The notes beneath the pieces were generated by a model. The model was not told where the DNA came from. It saw only the letters and a list, made by a program, of their open reading frames with translations, and did not search any database. This document shows, one piece after another, positions 18,369 to 25,249 of a stretch of 64,000 bases of DNA (the first letter of the stretch is position 1; each line of letters begins with the position of its first letter). Both the position numbers and the translations under genes were made by a program. This DNA is from an uncultured Saprospiraceae bacterium (GTDB taxonomy: Bacteria > Bacteroidota > Bacteroidia > Chitinophagales > Saprospiraceae): positions 62,001-126,000 of the forward strand of contig CALMSO010000005.1 of assembly GCA_937872385.1 (NCBI GenBank), given 5' to 3'.

Positions 18369-20180
18369 ATGAAAAAATTTACACAATTACAAAAAAAGAC
18401 ATCATATCTGCTTGTTTTTTGTGTCAATATTATATTAATATTAATAGCCGCTAAAAGCCTGCAAGCCCAAGACACGGGGCTGCCTCTGGGCAACGAAGCT
18501 TATCACATCCTCGACCGGCTGACCATCAAAACGGGGGTACGGCCGCCGTTTCACACTTCGCTCAAGTATTATGCACGCGGCGCAGCTACGCGCTATGCCT
18601 TGGAGTTGGACACCATGACCAACGTTAATTTGTCGGTGCGCGACCGGCTTGATTTGATATACATTTTTCAAGATAATAATGAATGGCTAGTGCCCGCCCG
18701 ATATCATACTACGTTGGCTGGACAACGCGAACGCATAGACGGCCAAGGTGCCCTCACCCAGATAGAAGCCAGCCGGCAGGATGTACGCTATGTGCGCAGC
18801 GAGCGCCCGTTTATGAAATATTTTTACAGAACTCCGGCCAATATGCTGGAAGTAAATGACCGGCATTTTTATTTAAAAGTAAATCCGGTTTTGAATCTGC
18901 AGGCCAGCCGCACCAATGAGGCGAATAGCCCCTTGTTTTTCAATCAGCGGGGTGTGGAGTTGCGCGCCGGCGTGGACGATCGGGTGTACTTTTTTTTCAA
19001 CATCCTCGAAACCCAAGCGCGTTTTCCGGACTATGTGAACGAGCGCATCATGCGCGACCGGGCGCTGCCGGGCAACGGTTTGTTCAAGGATTTCAAGAGC
19101 AGCCTTTTCGGCGATGGGCAAGCCTACGATTTTCTGAACGGGCAGGGCTATCTCGGTTTCAATTTTACCCGGCACATCGGGGCGCAGTTTGGTTATGGCC
19201 GGCATTTCATTGGCAATGGCTACCGCTCTTTACTGCTCAGCGATTTTAGCAATAACTACCTGTATTTCAAGCTCAACTGGAACGTCTGGCGTTTTCATTA
19301 TCAAAATCTTTTTACCGAATTGGCCCTGCGCCCAGCTCAAAGACGAAGCGATGGGCTGCTGCCCAAAAAGTACATGGCTACGCATCACTTCAGTTTTGAT
19401 GTGACTAAAAATCTGAATATTGGACTATTTGAAACAGTGGTCTTTACGCGCAATGATGATTTTGAATTGCATTATTTGAATCCGATTATATTCTACCGCA
19501 CCGTAGAGCAGGCGCTGGGCAGCCCTGACAATGTACTGATTGGTGCTGATGCCCGCTGGAATTTATTTCGACGGCTACAATTGTATGGGCAATTCATGCT
19601 CGATGAGTTTAAATTCAATGAGTTGATCGTAGAGCGCAATGGTTGGTGGGCCAACAAATGGGGTCTTCAAGCTGGCGCCAAATATATAGATGCCCTCGGT
19701 ATTAATCACCTCGATTTGCAGGCAGAATTTAACTTAGTGCGGCCCTACACCTACACCCACCGCGATAGCTCGGCGAGTTATGCGCATTACAATCAGCCCT
19801 TAGCGCATCCTTTGGGTGCCAATTTTAGTGAAGTGGTATTGCGGGCCCGCTACCAGCCGCTGCCGCGCATTACACTCGAAGCACGGGTCGTCGGGGCGCA
19901 GGTCGGCGAAGATAGTCGCAATGAAAACTGGGGCAACAATGTCCTATTGCCACACATAGAGCGGGTACAGGATTATGGCAACTTCATCGGGCAGGGCGTC
20001 GCGGCCGATATTCGCCTGTTGGGGTTAGATGTGAGCTACCAACTTCGGCACAATCTTTTCCTTGATTTGCATTATTTCTACCGGCGCAAGGATAGCGCTA
20101 ATGCTGCGCTGAGCAACACCGTCAATTATTTTGGCGGCGGCATCCGGATGAATGCCCCCCGACAGCGGATGGATTTTTAA
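18369..20180 (+). CDS. Wzi-like capsule-assembly outer-membrane protein
   Basis: A 603-residue exported protein. A charged N-terminus and hydrophobic stretch (LLVFCVNIILILIAA) end near AQDTG at residue 34. The rest is rich in beta-strand segments with aromatic girdles, such as YLGFNFTRHIGAQFGYGRHF, LYFKLNWNVWRFHYQ and DLHYFYRRK, typical of the capsule-assembly Wzi family barrel. In Klebsiella, Wzi is an outer-membrane lectin that holds capsule. In Bacteroidota the family is widespread and often lies outside capsule loci, as here, where no polysaccharide genes are nearby. The family call is probable; the exact role is uncertain. Confidence 0.72.
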   Translation: MKKFTQLQKKTSYLLVFCVNIILILIAAKSLQAQDTGLPLGNEAYHILDRLTIKTGVRPPFHTSLKYYARGAATRYALELDTMTNVNLSVRDRLDLIYIFQDNNEWLVPARYHTTLAGQRERIDGQGALTQIEASRQDVRYVRSERPFMKYFYRTPANMLEVNDRHFYLKVNPVLNLQASRTNEANSPLFFNQRGVELRAGVDDRVYFFFNILETQARFPDYVNERIMRDRALPGNGLFKDFKSSLFGDGQAYDFLNGQGYLGFNFTRHIGAQFGYGRHFIGNGYRSLLLSDFSNNYLYFKLNWNVWRFHYQNLFTELALRPAQRRSDGLLPKKYMATHHFSFDVTKNLNIGLFETVVFTRNDDFELHYLNPIIFYRTVEQALGSPDNVLIGADARWNLFRRLQLYGQFMLDEFKFNELIVERNGWWANKWGLQAGAKYIDALGINHLDLQAEFNLVRPYTYTHRDSSASYAHYNQPLAHPLGANFSEVVLRARYQPLPRITLEARVVGAQVGEDSRNENWGNNVLLPHIERVQDYGNFIGQGVAADIRLLGLDVSYQLRHNLFLDLHYFYRRKDSANAALSNTVNYFGGGIRMNAPRQRMDF

Positions 20181-20204
20181 GCAAATGGAAGCAGTTGAAA
20201 CAAC

Positions 20205-20235
20205 TTGAATTTGCCAGAAATTTTCGTTATATTTG
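20205..20235 (+). promoter_or_regulatory. Bacteroidota-type promoter for Uma2 gene 2
   Basis: TTG (20205-20207), a 20-bp spacer and TATATTTG (20228-20235) match the consensus. The predicted start of transcription is near 20242, 12 bp before the ATG. Confidence 0.6.
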
Positions 20236-20253
20236 TAGAAATATCGTGTTAAA

Positions 20254-20910
20254 ATGACTGTTTTCGCACCTGCTTTAGAAAGGCTTTATACCCTGGAAGA
20301 GTACTTAGCGCTGGAGGAAACTTCAGTGCTCAAGCACGAATTCCATGCCGGAAAACGAATCGAAATGCCTGGAGGAAAATTCAATCACAATGCCATTAGT
20401 GGCAATGTCATCACCGCTATTAATAATGCGTTGGATGCTGCCCAGAAAAACTGCCATGTACTGAGCAGTGATATGAAAATATTCATTCCAGCAGCACGCC
20501 GGGCGCTCTATCCAGATGCGGCCGTGCTATGCGAAACGCCAGAATTTTATGCCGACCGCCGAGATGTATTGCTCAATCCGCTACTGATTGTAGAAGTCCT
20601 CTCCGAGTCCACCGAAGCGTACGATCGGGGCGAAAAATTTAATTATTACTCCACCTTGTCCGCTTTCCGCGAATATGTGCTCATAGCGCAAGATAAGCCA
20701 TTGGTAGAAGCCCTTTATTTACAAAATCCTGCCGAAAACCTCTGGAAACGCTCAGTCGCCGAAGGCTTAGCAGCAACGTTGACCCTGTACAGCATCGGCT
20801 GCACCATTGCCCTGCGCGACATTTACAAGCGCATCGAATGGGAAGCCCCTGCCCCCACAGAAGAAACCTCCCAAGACTCCTCAATAGCTGAAGCCGCCGG
20901 TACGGACTAA
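20254..20910 (+). CDS. Uma2-family (PD-(D/E)XK nuclease-fold) protein, copy 2
   Basis: A 218-residue Uma2/DUF820 protein. It has the full family signature: YTLEEYLALEE and KHEFHAGKRIEMPGG at the N-terminus, the acidic site in ALYPDAAVLCE near residue 90, LIVEVLSESTEAYDRGEKFNYY near 114-136, and the closing IALRDIYKRIEW. The last residues, EAAGTD and the TAA stop, are encoded by the REP-like sequence that recurs at 22194-22215, so the repeat has supplied this gene's 3' end. The gene borders the REP/transposase unit directly. The biological role of the family is unknown. Confidence 0.85.
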   Translation: MTVFAPALERLYTLEEYLALEETSVLKHEFHAGKRIEMPGGKFNHNAISGNVITAINNALDAAQKNCHVLSSDMKIFIPAARRALYPDAAVLCETPEFYADRRDVLLNPLLIVEVLSESTEAYDRGEKFNYYSTLSAFREYVLIAQDKPLVEALYLQNPAENLWKRSVAEGLAATLTLYSIGCTIALRDIYKRIEWEAPAPTEETSQDSSIAEAAGTD

Positions 20911-20916
20911 CGGTGC
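20888..20916. repeat. Left direct repeat bounding the REP/RAYT unit
   Basis: The core AAGCCGCCGGTACGGACTAA starts at 20891 and recurs identically at 22194. Including flanks, 20888-20916 and 22190-22219 match over about 30 bp with two differences. The left copy holds half of a REP palindrome plus the tail, and contains the stop codon of Uma2 copy 2. Confidence 0.7.
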
Positions 20917-20934
20917 ATTTTAGCTGAATTTTAT

Positions 20935-20942
20935 TATCTTTG
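20935..20942 (+). promoter_or_regulatory. -7 promoter element before the small REP-fused gene
   Basis: TATCTTTG matches TAnnTTTG exactly, 37 bp before the ATG at 20979. No convincing -33 TTG is seen. It could drive the small gene and the RAYT gene together. Confidence 0.4.
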
Positions 20943-20978
20943 GGCAGAAAATCCGCATTGTAAACACCGTACAGAACT

Positions 20979-21293
20979 ATGCCTCAGGATAATACCAAAG
21001 CCGGACGCCGACAAGCCATTGACGCACAGCGCAATATCGAGGAAGCCGAAGCCTGGGAACGGGCAACCCGCCGAAACACCATCCCCGCTTACCGCGAATT
21101 TCAGGATAACCACCCCAACAGCCCGCACGACGCCAAAGCCACCGCACGCATCCAGAAAATGTTCAATCGTCGTCAATTTAGTGCCAAGCCAGTTCACGAA
21201 AAAAAATCTATCAACCTGAAGCCTGACTTGGGTGACAAAAGTACCGGCGACTTCAGTCGCCAACATAGTATAGGCGACTTCAGTCGCCAGTAA
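20979..21293 (+). CDS. Small protein with REP-encoded C-terminus
   Basis: A 104-residue open frame. Residues 20-65, with AWERATRRNTIPAYREFQDN and HPNSPHDAKATARI, resemble the W-x2-A-x3-NT-x2-AY helical repeat found in Bacteroidota caspase-like and formylglycine-enzyme-like proteins, which supports real coding. The last 18 residues are translated from two REP palindromes (21246-21261 and 21273-21288), giving GDFSRQ twice, with the stop directly after the second. It ends 12 bp before the RAYT gene and follows a TATCTTTG element, so the two may share a transcript. It could be a remnant of a larger gene. Function is unknown. Confidence 0.5.
   Translation: MPQDNTKAGRRQAIDAQRNIEEAEAWERATRRNTIPAYREFQDNHPNSPHDAKATARIQKMFNRRQFSAKPVHEKKSINLKPDLGDKSTGDFSRQHSIGDFSRQ
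21246..21288 (+). repeat. REP palindromes 1 and 2 (upstream of RAYT)
   Basis: GGCGACTTCAGTCGCC occurs at 21246-21261 and 21273-21288. Each is a 7-bp perfect stem over TC. REP 1 is preceded by GTAC and REP 2 by GTAT, comparable to the tetranucleotide beside REPs recognised by RAYTs. Both lie in frame within the small gene. Confidence 0.8.
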
Positions 21294-21305
21294 AATTCAC
21301 ACACG

Positions 21306-21965
21306 ATGAAAACATTTTACAAAAACAGATTACCACACCTTGCACCCATTGGTGCTACTTTCTTCGTCACTTTTCGATTGGCAGACTCCTTGCCGACTAA
21401 CATCATTCAAAAACTGAGCACCGAATTTGAACAAAAGTGCCAAGCGCTTAAAGCACAAAATATACCCAATTTGCCTGACCGCATTCGGGAAGAACGCAAG
21501 CGATATTTCGGCAAATTTGAGCACCAATTAGATACAAAAATTTACGGAAGTTGCTATTTAGCGCATCCGGAAATCGCAACAATTGTAGCAGATCGTATGC
21601 AACAATACAATGGGCAATTGTACCAATTACATGCGTACTGCATTATGCCCAATCATGTGCATTTGCTTATGGACACCATGGAACAGCTAAAGGTCTCAGA
21701 AGACGTTTATTTGGAAGACGCACCACTGAACTATGTACAGCTAAACGAAATCATGCGATTGATAAAGGGCGGTTCGGCGCGCTTGGCGAATCAGGCCTTG
21801 GGCAGAGAAGGTGCTTTTTGGATGAAAGATAGCTACGATCATTATGTGCGCAATGAGCGGGAATGGGGTAACATCATCCGCTATATTTTGAACAACCCAG
21901 TAAATGCTGGCTTGGTAAATGACTGGCAGGCTTGGCCGTTTTCTTATTGTAACCCCGCTTTGTAG
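21306..21965 (+). CDS. REP-associated tyrosine transposase (RAYT, Y1/HUH)
   Basis: A 219-residue single-strand DNA endonuclease related to IS200/IS605 TnpA, of the kind that acts on REP palindromes. The HUH motif is H117 and H119 in IMPNHVHLLMD. The Y1 region is DSYDHYVRNEREWGNIIRYI, with Y177 (or Y180) as the likely nucleophile, and NNPVNAGLV closes the domain. The gene appears intact. It is embedded in eight REP-like palindromes of the expected form, two upstream and six downstream, and its TAG stop is part of the GTAG directly 5' of REP 3. RAYTs are usually single-copy and vertically kept rather than self-mobile. The family call is firm; current activity is unknown. Confidence 0.92.
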   Translation: MKTFYKNRLPHLAPIGATFFVTFRLADSLPTNIIQKLSTEFEQKCQALKAQNIPNLPDRIREERKRYFGKFEHQLDTKIYGSCYLAHPEIATIVADRMQQYNGQLYQLHAYCIMPNHVHLLMDTMEQLKVSEDVYLEDAPLNYVQLNEIMRLIKGGSARLANQALGREGAFWMKDSYDHYVRNEREWGNIIRYILNNPVNAGLVNDWQAWPFSYCNPAL

Positions 21966-22014
21966 CGGCGACTTCAATCGCCGACATACTTTGTAGCGGC
22001 GACTTCAGTCGCCG
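21966..22014 (+). repeat. REP palindromes 3 and 4 with 5' GTAG
   Basis: CGGCGACTTCAATCGCCG (21966-21983, one mismatch in the stem) and CGGCGACTTCAGTCGCCG (21997-22014) are each preceded by TTTGTAG and followed by ACATAC. GTAG at the palindrome foot is the tetranucleotide known from REPs recognised by RAYTs. REP 3 begins at the base after the RAYT stop codon. Confidence 0.85.
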
Positions 22015-22028
22015 ACATACCAAGCAAT

Positions 22029-22114
22029 GGCGGCTAAAGCCGCCGATACACACGGCTCAGGGCGGCGGCTGAAGCCGCCCGTACCACCCACAGTACCGGC
22101 GACTTCAGTCGCCG
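22029..22114. repeat. REP palindromes 5, 6 and 7 in mixed orientation
   Basis: GGCGGCTAAAGCCGCC (22029-22044) and GGCGGCTGAAGCCGCC (22064-22079) are read in reverse relative to the others. CGGCGACTTCAGTCGCCG (22097-22114) is forward. REPs 6 and 7 face away from each other across GTACCACCCACAGTAC, so each has GTAC at its foot. This is the inverted-pair arrangement of bacterial interspersed mosaic elements. Confidence 0.8.
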
Positions 22115-22184
22115 ACATAAAAAACAACCGAAACCAATAACTTGCACAGCACACGTATAACTAAATACGGCTGGCGCCGGAGGA

Positions 22185-22219
22185 CGGCGGCTAAAGCCGC
22201 CGGTACGGACTAACGATGC
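22185..22219. repeat. REP palindrome 8 and right direct repeat
   Basis: CGGCGGCTAAAGCCGCCG (22185-22202) in reverse orientation is followed by the tail GTACGGACTAACG. The segment 22190-22219 repeats 20888-20916. The minus-strand TAG stop of the downstream oxidoreductase gene (22210-22212) lies inside this tail. Confidence 0.8.
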
Positions 22220-23262
22220 TCCGCATTAATGGCTTCTAAAGCCGCTTGACCGGGGTCTAATTCTTTCTCTCTCAATGCATTGAGTGGCTTTTCGGTGGTT
22301 TTCAGATGATCGTGCAAATCCTGCCCCTGCGGATTGACATAAACCAAACCGGTGAGAATTTCGCCTTTGGCTTGCGCGTTGTGCAGGCGGCGCAGGGCGG
22401 AGCGGCGGTCGAGCGGGTTCCAGTCAGGCGAAAGCTTGTGCAATTGAATCACCGAGCCATCGTGCAATTCAACATTAGCGGTTTTACCAGCGCCGTATTC
22501 TACTGTAATTTCCTCTTTCTCAGGGATATAGTCCACGGTGGCGGTGGCTTCTACGTGTGCGCGCACATAGTCGTAGGATTTGGTCGAGCCAAAATTGTTA
22601 TTAAACGTCACGCAAGGCGACACCACGTCAATGAAGGCAAACCCCTTGTGCGACAGGGCGGCTTTGATGAGAGGAATGAGCTGGGTGCGGTCGCCAGAAA
22701 AGCTGCGCGCTACGAACGAAGCGCCGAGTTCAATAGCCATACCCACGAGGTCAATGGGGTGCAACTGATTGGCTGCGCCAGACTTGCTGATCGAGCCGAT
22801 GTCGGTGGTGGCAGAATCCTGTCCTTTGGTCAAGCCGTAGCAGCCGTTATTCATTACGATATAGGTCATGTTCAGGTTGCGCCGGATGGCGTGTACAAAC
22901 TGCCCCATGCCGATGGAAGCGGTGTCTCCGTCGCCAGAAACACCAAGGTAAATGAGGTTGCGATTCGCTAAAATGGCACCGGTGGCCACCGAAGGCATCC
23001 GCCCGTGGACGGAGTTGAAACCGTGCGAATTGCTCAGAAAATACGTCGGCGTTTTGGATGAACAGCCAATGCCAGAGAGCTTCGCAAGGCGGTGCGGCTC
23101 GATATTTAGTTCAAAACAGGCTTGGACAATAGCGCCGCTAATCGAGTCGTGCCCGCAGCCGCCGCAGAGCGTGGAAATCGCACCTTCGTAGTCTTGTTTC
23201 TCATAGCCGAGTACGTTTTTGGACAGGGCTGGGTGGCGGAATTTTGGCTTGATGTATGTCAT
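22210..23262 (-). CDS. korB: 2-oxoacid:ferredoxin oxidoreductase, beta subunit
   Basis: The thiamine-diphosphate subunit, 350 residues, of a pyruvate/2-oxoglutarate:ferredoxin oxidoreductase. It decarboxylates a 2-oxoacid oxidatively with CoA and reduces ferredoxin. Cysteines in STLCGGCGHDS near residue 35 and SGIGCSSKT near 68 are the expected [4Fe-4S] ligands. The ThDP/Mg motif is GDGDTASIGMGQFVHAIRRN (about 109-128) with NNGCYGLTKGQ following. The gene is third in a minus-strand operon after the FAD/Fe-S protein and the gamma-alpha subunit. Its stop codon falls inside REP 8. 2-Oxoglutarate is the more likely substrate in aerobic Bacteroidota; the choice is not fixed by sequence alone. Confidence 0.88.
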   Translation of the reverse strand: MTYIKPKFRHPALSKNVLGYEKQDYEGAISTLCGGCGHDSISGAIVQACFELNIEPHRLAKLSGIGCSSKTPTYFLSNSHGFNSVHGRMPSVATGAILANRNLIYLGVSGDGDTASIGMGQFVHAIRRNLNMTYIVMNNGCYGLTKGQDSATTDIGSISKSGAANQLHPIDLVGMAIELGASFVARSFSGDRTQLIPLIKAALSHKGFAFIDVVSPCVTFNNNFGSTKSYDYVRAHVEATATVDYIPEKEEITVEYGAGKTANVELHDGSVIQLHKLSPDWNPLDRRSALRRLHNAQAKGEILTGLVYVNPQGQDLHDHLKTTEKPLNALREKELDPGQAALEAINAEHR

Positions 23263-23413
23263 TTTATGAGACTTTTAGACGATAGACATTTGACAATAGA
23301 TTTTAAAAGGGTTTAAAGGCTGAGGTGCTGAGGTAGCGAACACGTCAGAGCGGACTAAACCCTTCAACTTCATCAACCTTTCAACCTCCTCCACCTTCTC
23401 AACTTCCTAACCC
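23263..23413. repeat. korA-korB gap with word families B and C
   Basis: A 151-bp gap of near-repeats. 23268-23302 reads, in reverse complement, as TCTATTGTC and TCTATCGTCT words like those at 27421-27495 (family B). 23340-23405 holds runs such as CAACTTCATCAACCTTTCAAC (family C, also seen in reverse at 27358-27412 and 43073-43112). Nothing coding was seen. Confidence 0.4.
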
Positions 23414-25249
23414 TCAATGTACCATCCCATTATTTTTAATAACAACTGGTTCAATTTTACTCAAAATTTCCTTTTGTATAAAATCGGCTGTAATGGGGAA
23501 TCCATCATAATTTAATATTTTTATTAATTGTTTTGGATTGATTTCTAATTCACTAATTAACAATGACCGAAATTGCGCGTCCCTATTTTGCTCGATGACA
23601 AAAATCTTTTCGTGCTGCTCAATAAATTCCCGCACACTTTCCTGGAAAGGAAAAGCCAGCACCCGCATGGCGTCCATGGCCATACCTTCGGCTTCGAGCA
23701 TATCCATGGCTTCGAGCGCGGCATAAGTCGTTGTACCAAAGAAGATTAAACCATACGGACTTTCGTTATTTGTTTGATAAAATTCCGGTTTGGGGACGAG
23801 CGTTTTGGCGGTTTCCCATTTCTTGAGCAGGCGCTGCATATTGCGTACGTAAGGCGCGCCTTCTTCGGTGTATTTGGCGTATTCGTCGCGCGAGGTGCCC
23901 CGCGTGAAATACGAGCCTTTGGTAGGGTGCGTGCCCGGAATGGTGCGATAGGGAATGCCATCGCCATCCGAATCTAAATAGCGGCCGAACACCTCCATTT
24001 TTTCTAAATCATTGGCGCTCAATACTTTTCCAATATCATATTTCCTATTTTCGTCCCAGGCAAAAGGGGGTGAAAGATGGTCGTTCATACCCAAATCGAG
24101 GTCGGTCATTACAATAATAGGCGTTTGCAGGCGGTCGGCTAAATCCAAGGCATCAGCCATAAGGTCAAAACATTCTTTCGGATTGCTCGGAAAAAGCAAC
24201 ACATGTTTCGTGTCGCCGTGCGAGGCATAAGCGGCGAGGGTAATGTCGGATTGCTGCGTGCGCGTGGGCATCCCGGTAGAAGGGCCACCGCGTTGTACGT
24301 CCACCAAAACCGTTGGAATTTCAGCAAAATATGCTAGCCCCAAAAATTCATTCATCAAAGAAACGCCCGGCCCGCTGGTAGCCGTAAATGCTCTGGCACC
24401 ATTCCAAGCCGCGCCAATCACCATGCCAATGGCGGCTAATTCGTCCTCAGCTTGCACCACGGCGAAGTTCTTGCGTCCGGTTTCGGGGTCTATGCGCAGT
24501 TTATTCGCATATTTTTCAAAAGCCTGCACTAACGAGGTAGAAGGCGTAATCGGATACCAAGCAGCGACGGTCGCCCCGCCGTAAATCGCGCCTAAGCCAC
24601 AGGCCGTATTGCCGTCAATTACAATTTTATCGCCGACCAAATCGCGTCTTTCTACCTTTAAATCAAGTGGATACGCATAATGATCTTTCACATATTGCAT
24701 TCCCAGTTCTAATGCTTTAAAATTGGGTGCAATGAGTTTTTCTTTCTTTTTAAACTGGTCGGCAATGATACCTTTCAGCACCGCTTCTTCTATTTCGAGC
24801 AAAGTGGCCAGACCACCCACATACACAATGTTTTTCAGCAACTGCCGCACGCGCGGATCCTGAAAATGCTGATTACAAATTTCCGTCATCGGAATGCCGA
24901 TGTAATGTAAATCTTCCCTTATGTACTCTTTATGTAATGGTTTAGTGCTGTCATAAATAAAATAACCGCCAGATTTTACAGCTTTTACATCTTTTGCCAT
25001 ACTTTGTGGATTCACGCAAACCATGATGTCAATGCCGTCGCGCCGCCCGAGGTAGCCTTTTTCGCTGATGCGCACTTCAAACCAAGTAGGCAGCCCCTGA
25101 ATGTTGGACGGGAAAATATTTTTCGCCGTGACCGGAATGCCCATTCGGAAAATCGCTTTGGAAAACAAGTCGTTGGCGCTCGCCGAGCCGGTGCCATTTA
25201 CGTTGGCAAAACGCACTACAAAGTCATTGGTTCCTGTAAGATGCTGCAT
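23414..25249 (-). CDS. korA: 2-oxoacid:ferredoxin oxidoreductase, fused gamma-alpha subunit
   Basis: The partner of the beta subunit, 611 residues from the start at 25249. Residues 1-190 are the gamma domain (FANVNGTGSASANDLFSKAI and KGYLGRRDGIDIMVCVN). The alpha domain follows, with GNTACGLGAIYGGATVAAWYP near 215, the PITPST motif, and the EDELAAIGMVIGAAWNGARA and TATSGPGVSLM motifs of pyrimidine binding. The fused gamma-alpha order is the common form in Bacteroidota. The start at 25249 (MQHLTGTNDFVVRFANVNG) overlaps the end of the upstream gene by 34 bp, which argues for translational coupling. The open frame extends 28 codons further upstream but inside the neighbour. Confidence 0.9.
   Translation of the reverse strand: MQHLTGTNDFVVRFANVNGTGSASANDLFSKAIFRMGIPVTAKNIFPSNIQGLPTWFEVRISEKGYLGRRDGIDIMVCVNPQSMAKDVKAVKSGGYFIYDSTKPLHKEYIREDLHYIGIPMTEICNQHFQDPRVRQLLKNIVYVGGLATLLEIEEAVLKGIIADQFKKKEKLIAPNFKALELGMQYVKDHYAYPLDLKVERRDLVGDKIVIDGNTACGLGAIYGGATVAAWYPITPSTSLVQAFEKYANKLRIDPETGRKNFAVVQAEDELAAIGMVIGAAWNGARAFTATSGPGVSLMNEFLGLAYFAEIPTVLVDVQRGGPSTGMPTRTQQSDITLAAYASHGDTKHVLLFPSNPKECFDLMADALDLADRLQTPIIVMTDLDLGMNDHLSPPFAWDENRKYDIGKVLSANDLEKMEVFGRYLDSDGDGIPYRTIPGTHPTKGSYFTRGTSRDEYAKYTEEGAPYVRNMQRLLKKWETAKTLVPKPEFYQTNNESPYGLIFFGTTTYAALEAMDMLEAEGMAMDAMRVLAFPFQESVREFIEQHEKIFVIEQNRDAQFRSLLISELEINPKQLIKILNYDGFPITADFIQKEILSKIEPVVIKNNGMVH

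Noticed and set aside
21240..22215. CRISPR-like repeated palindromes
   Set aside because: Spacing and orientation vary, units are self-complementary over their length, no cas genes are present, and a RAYT gene explains them.
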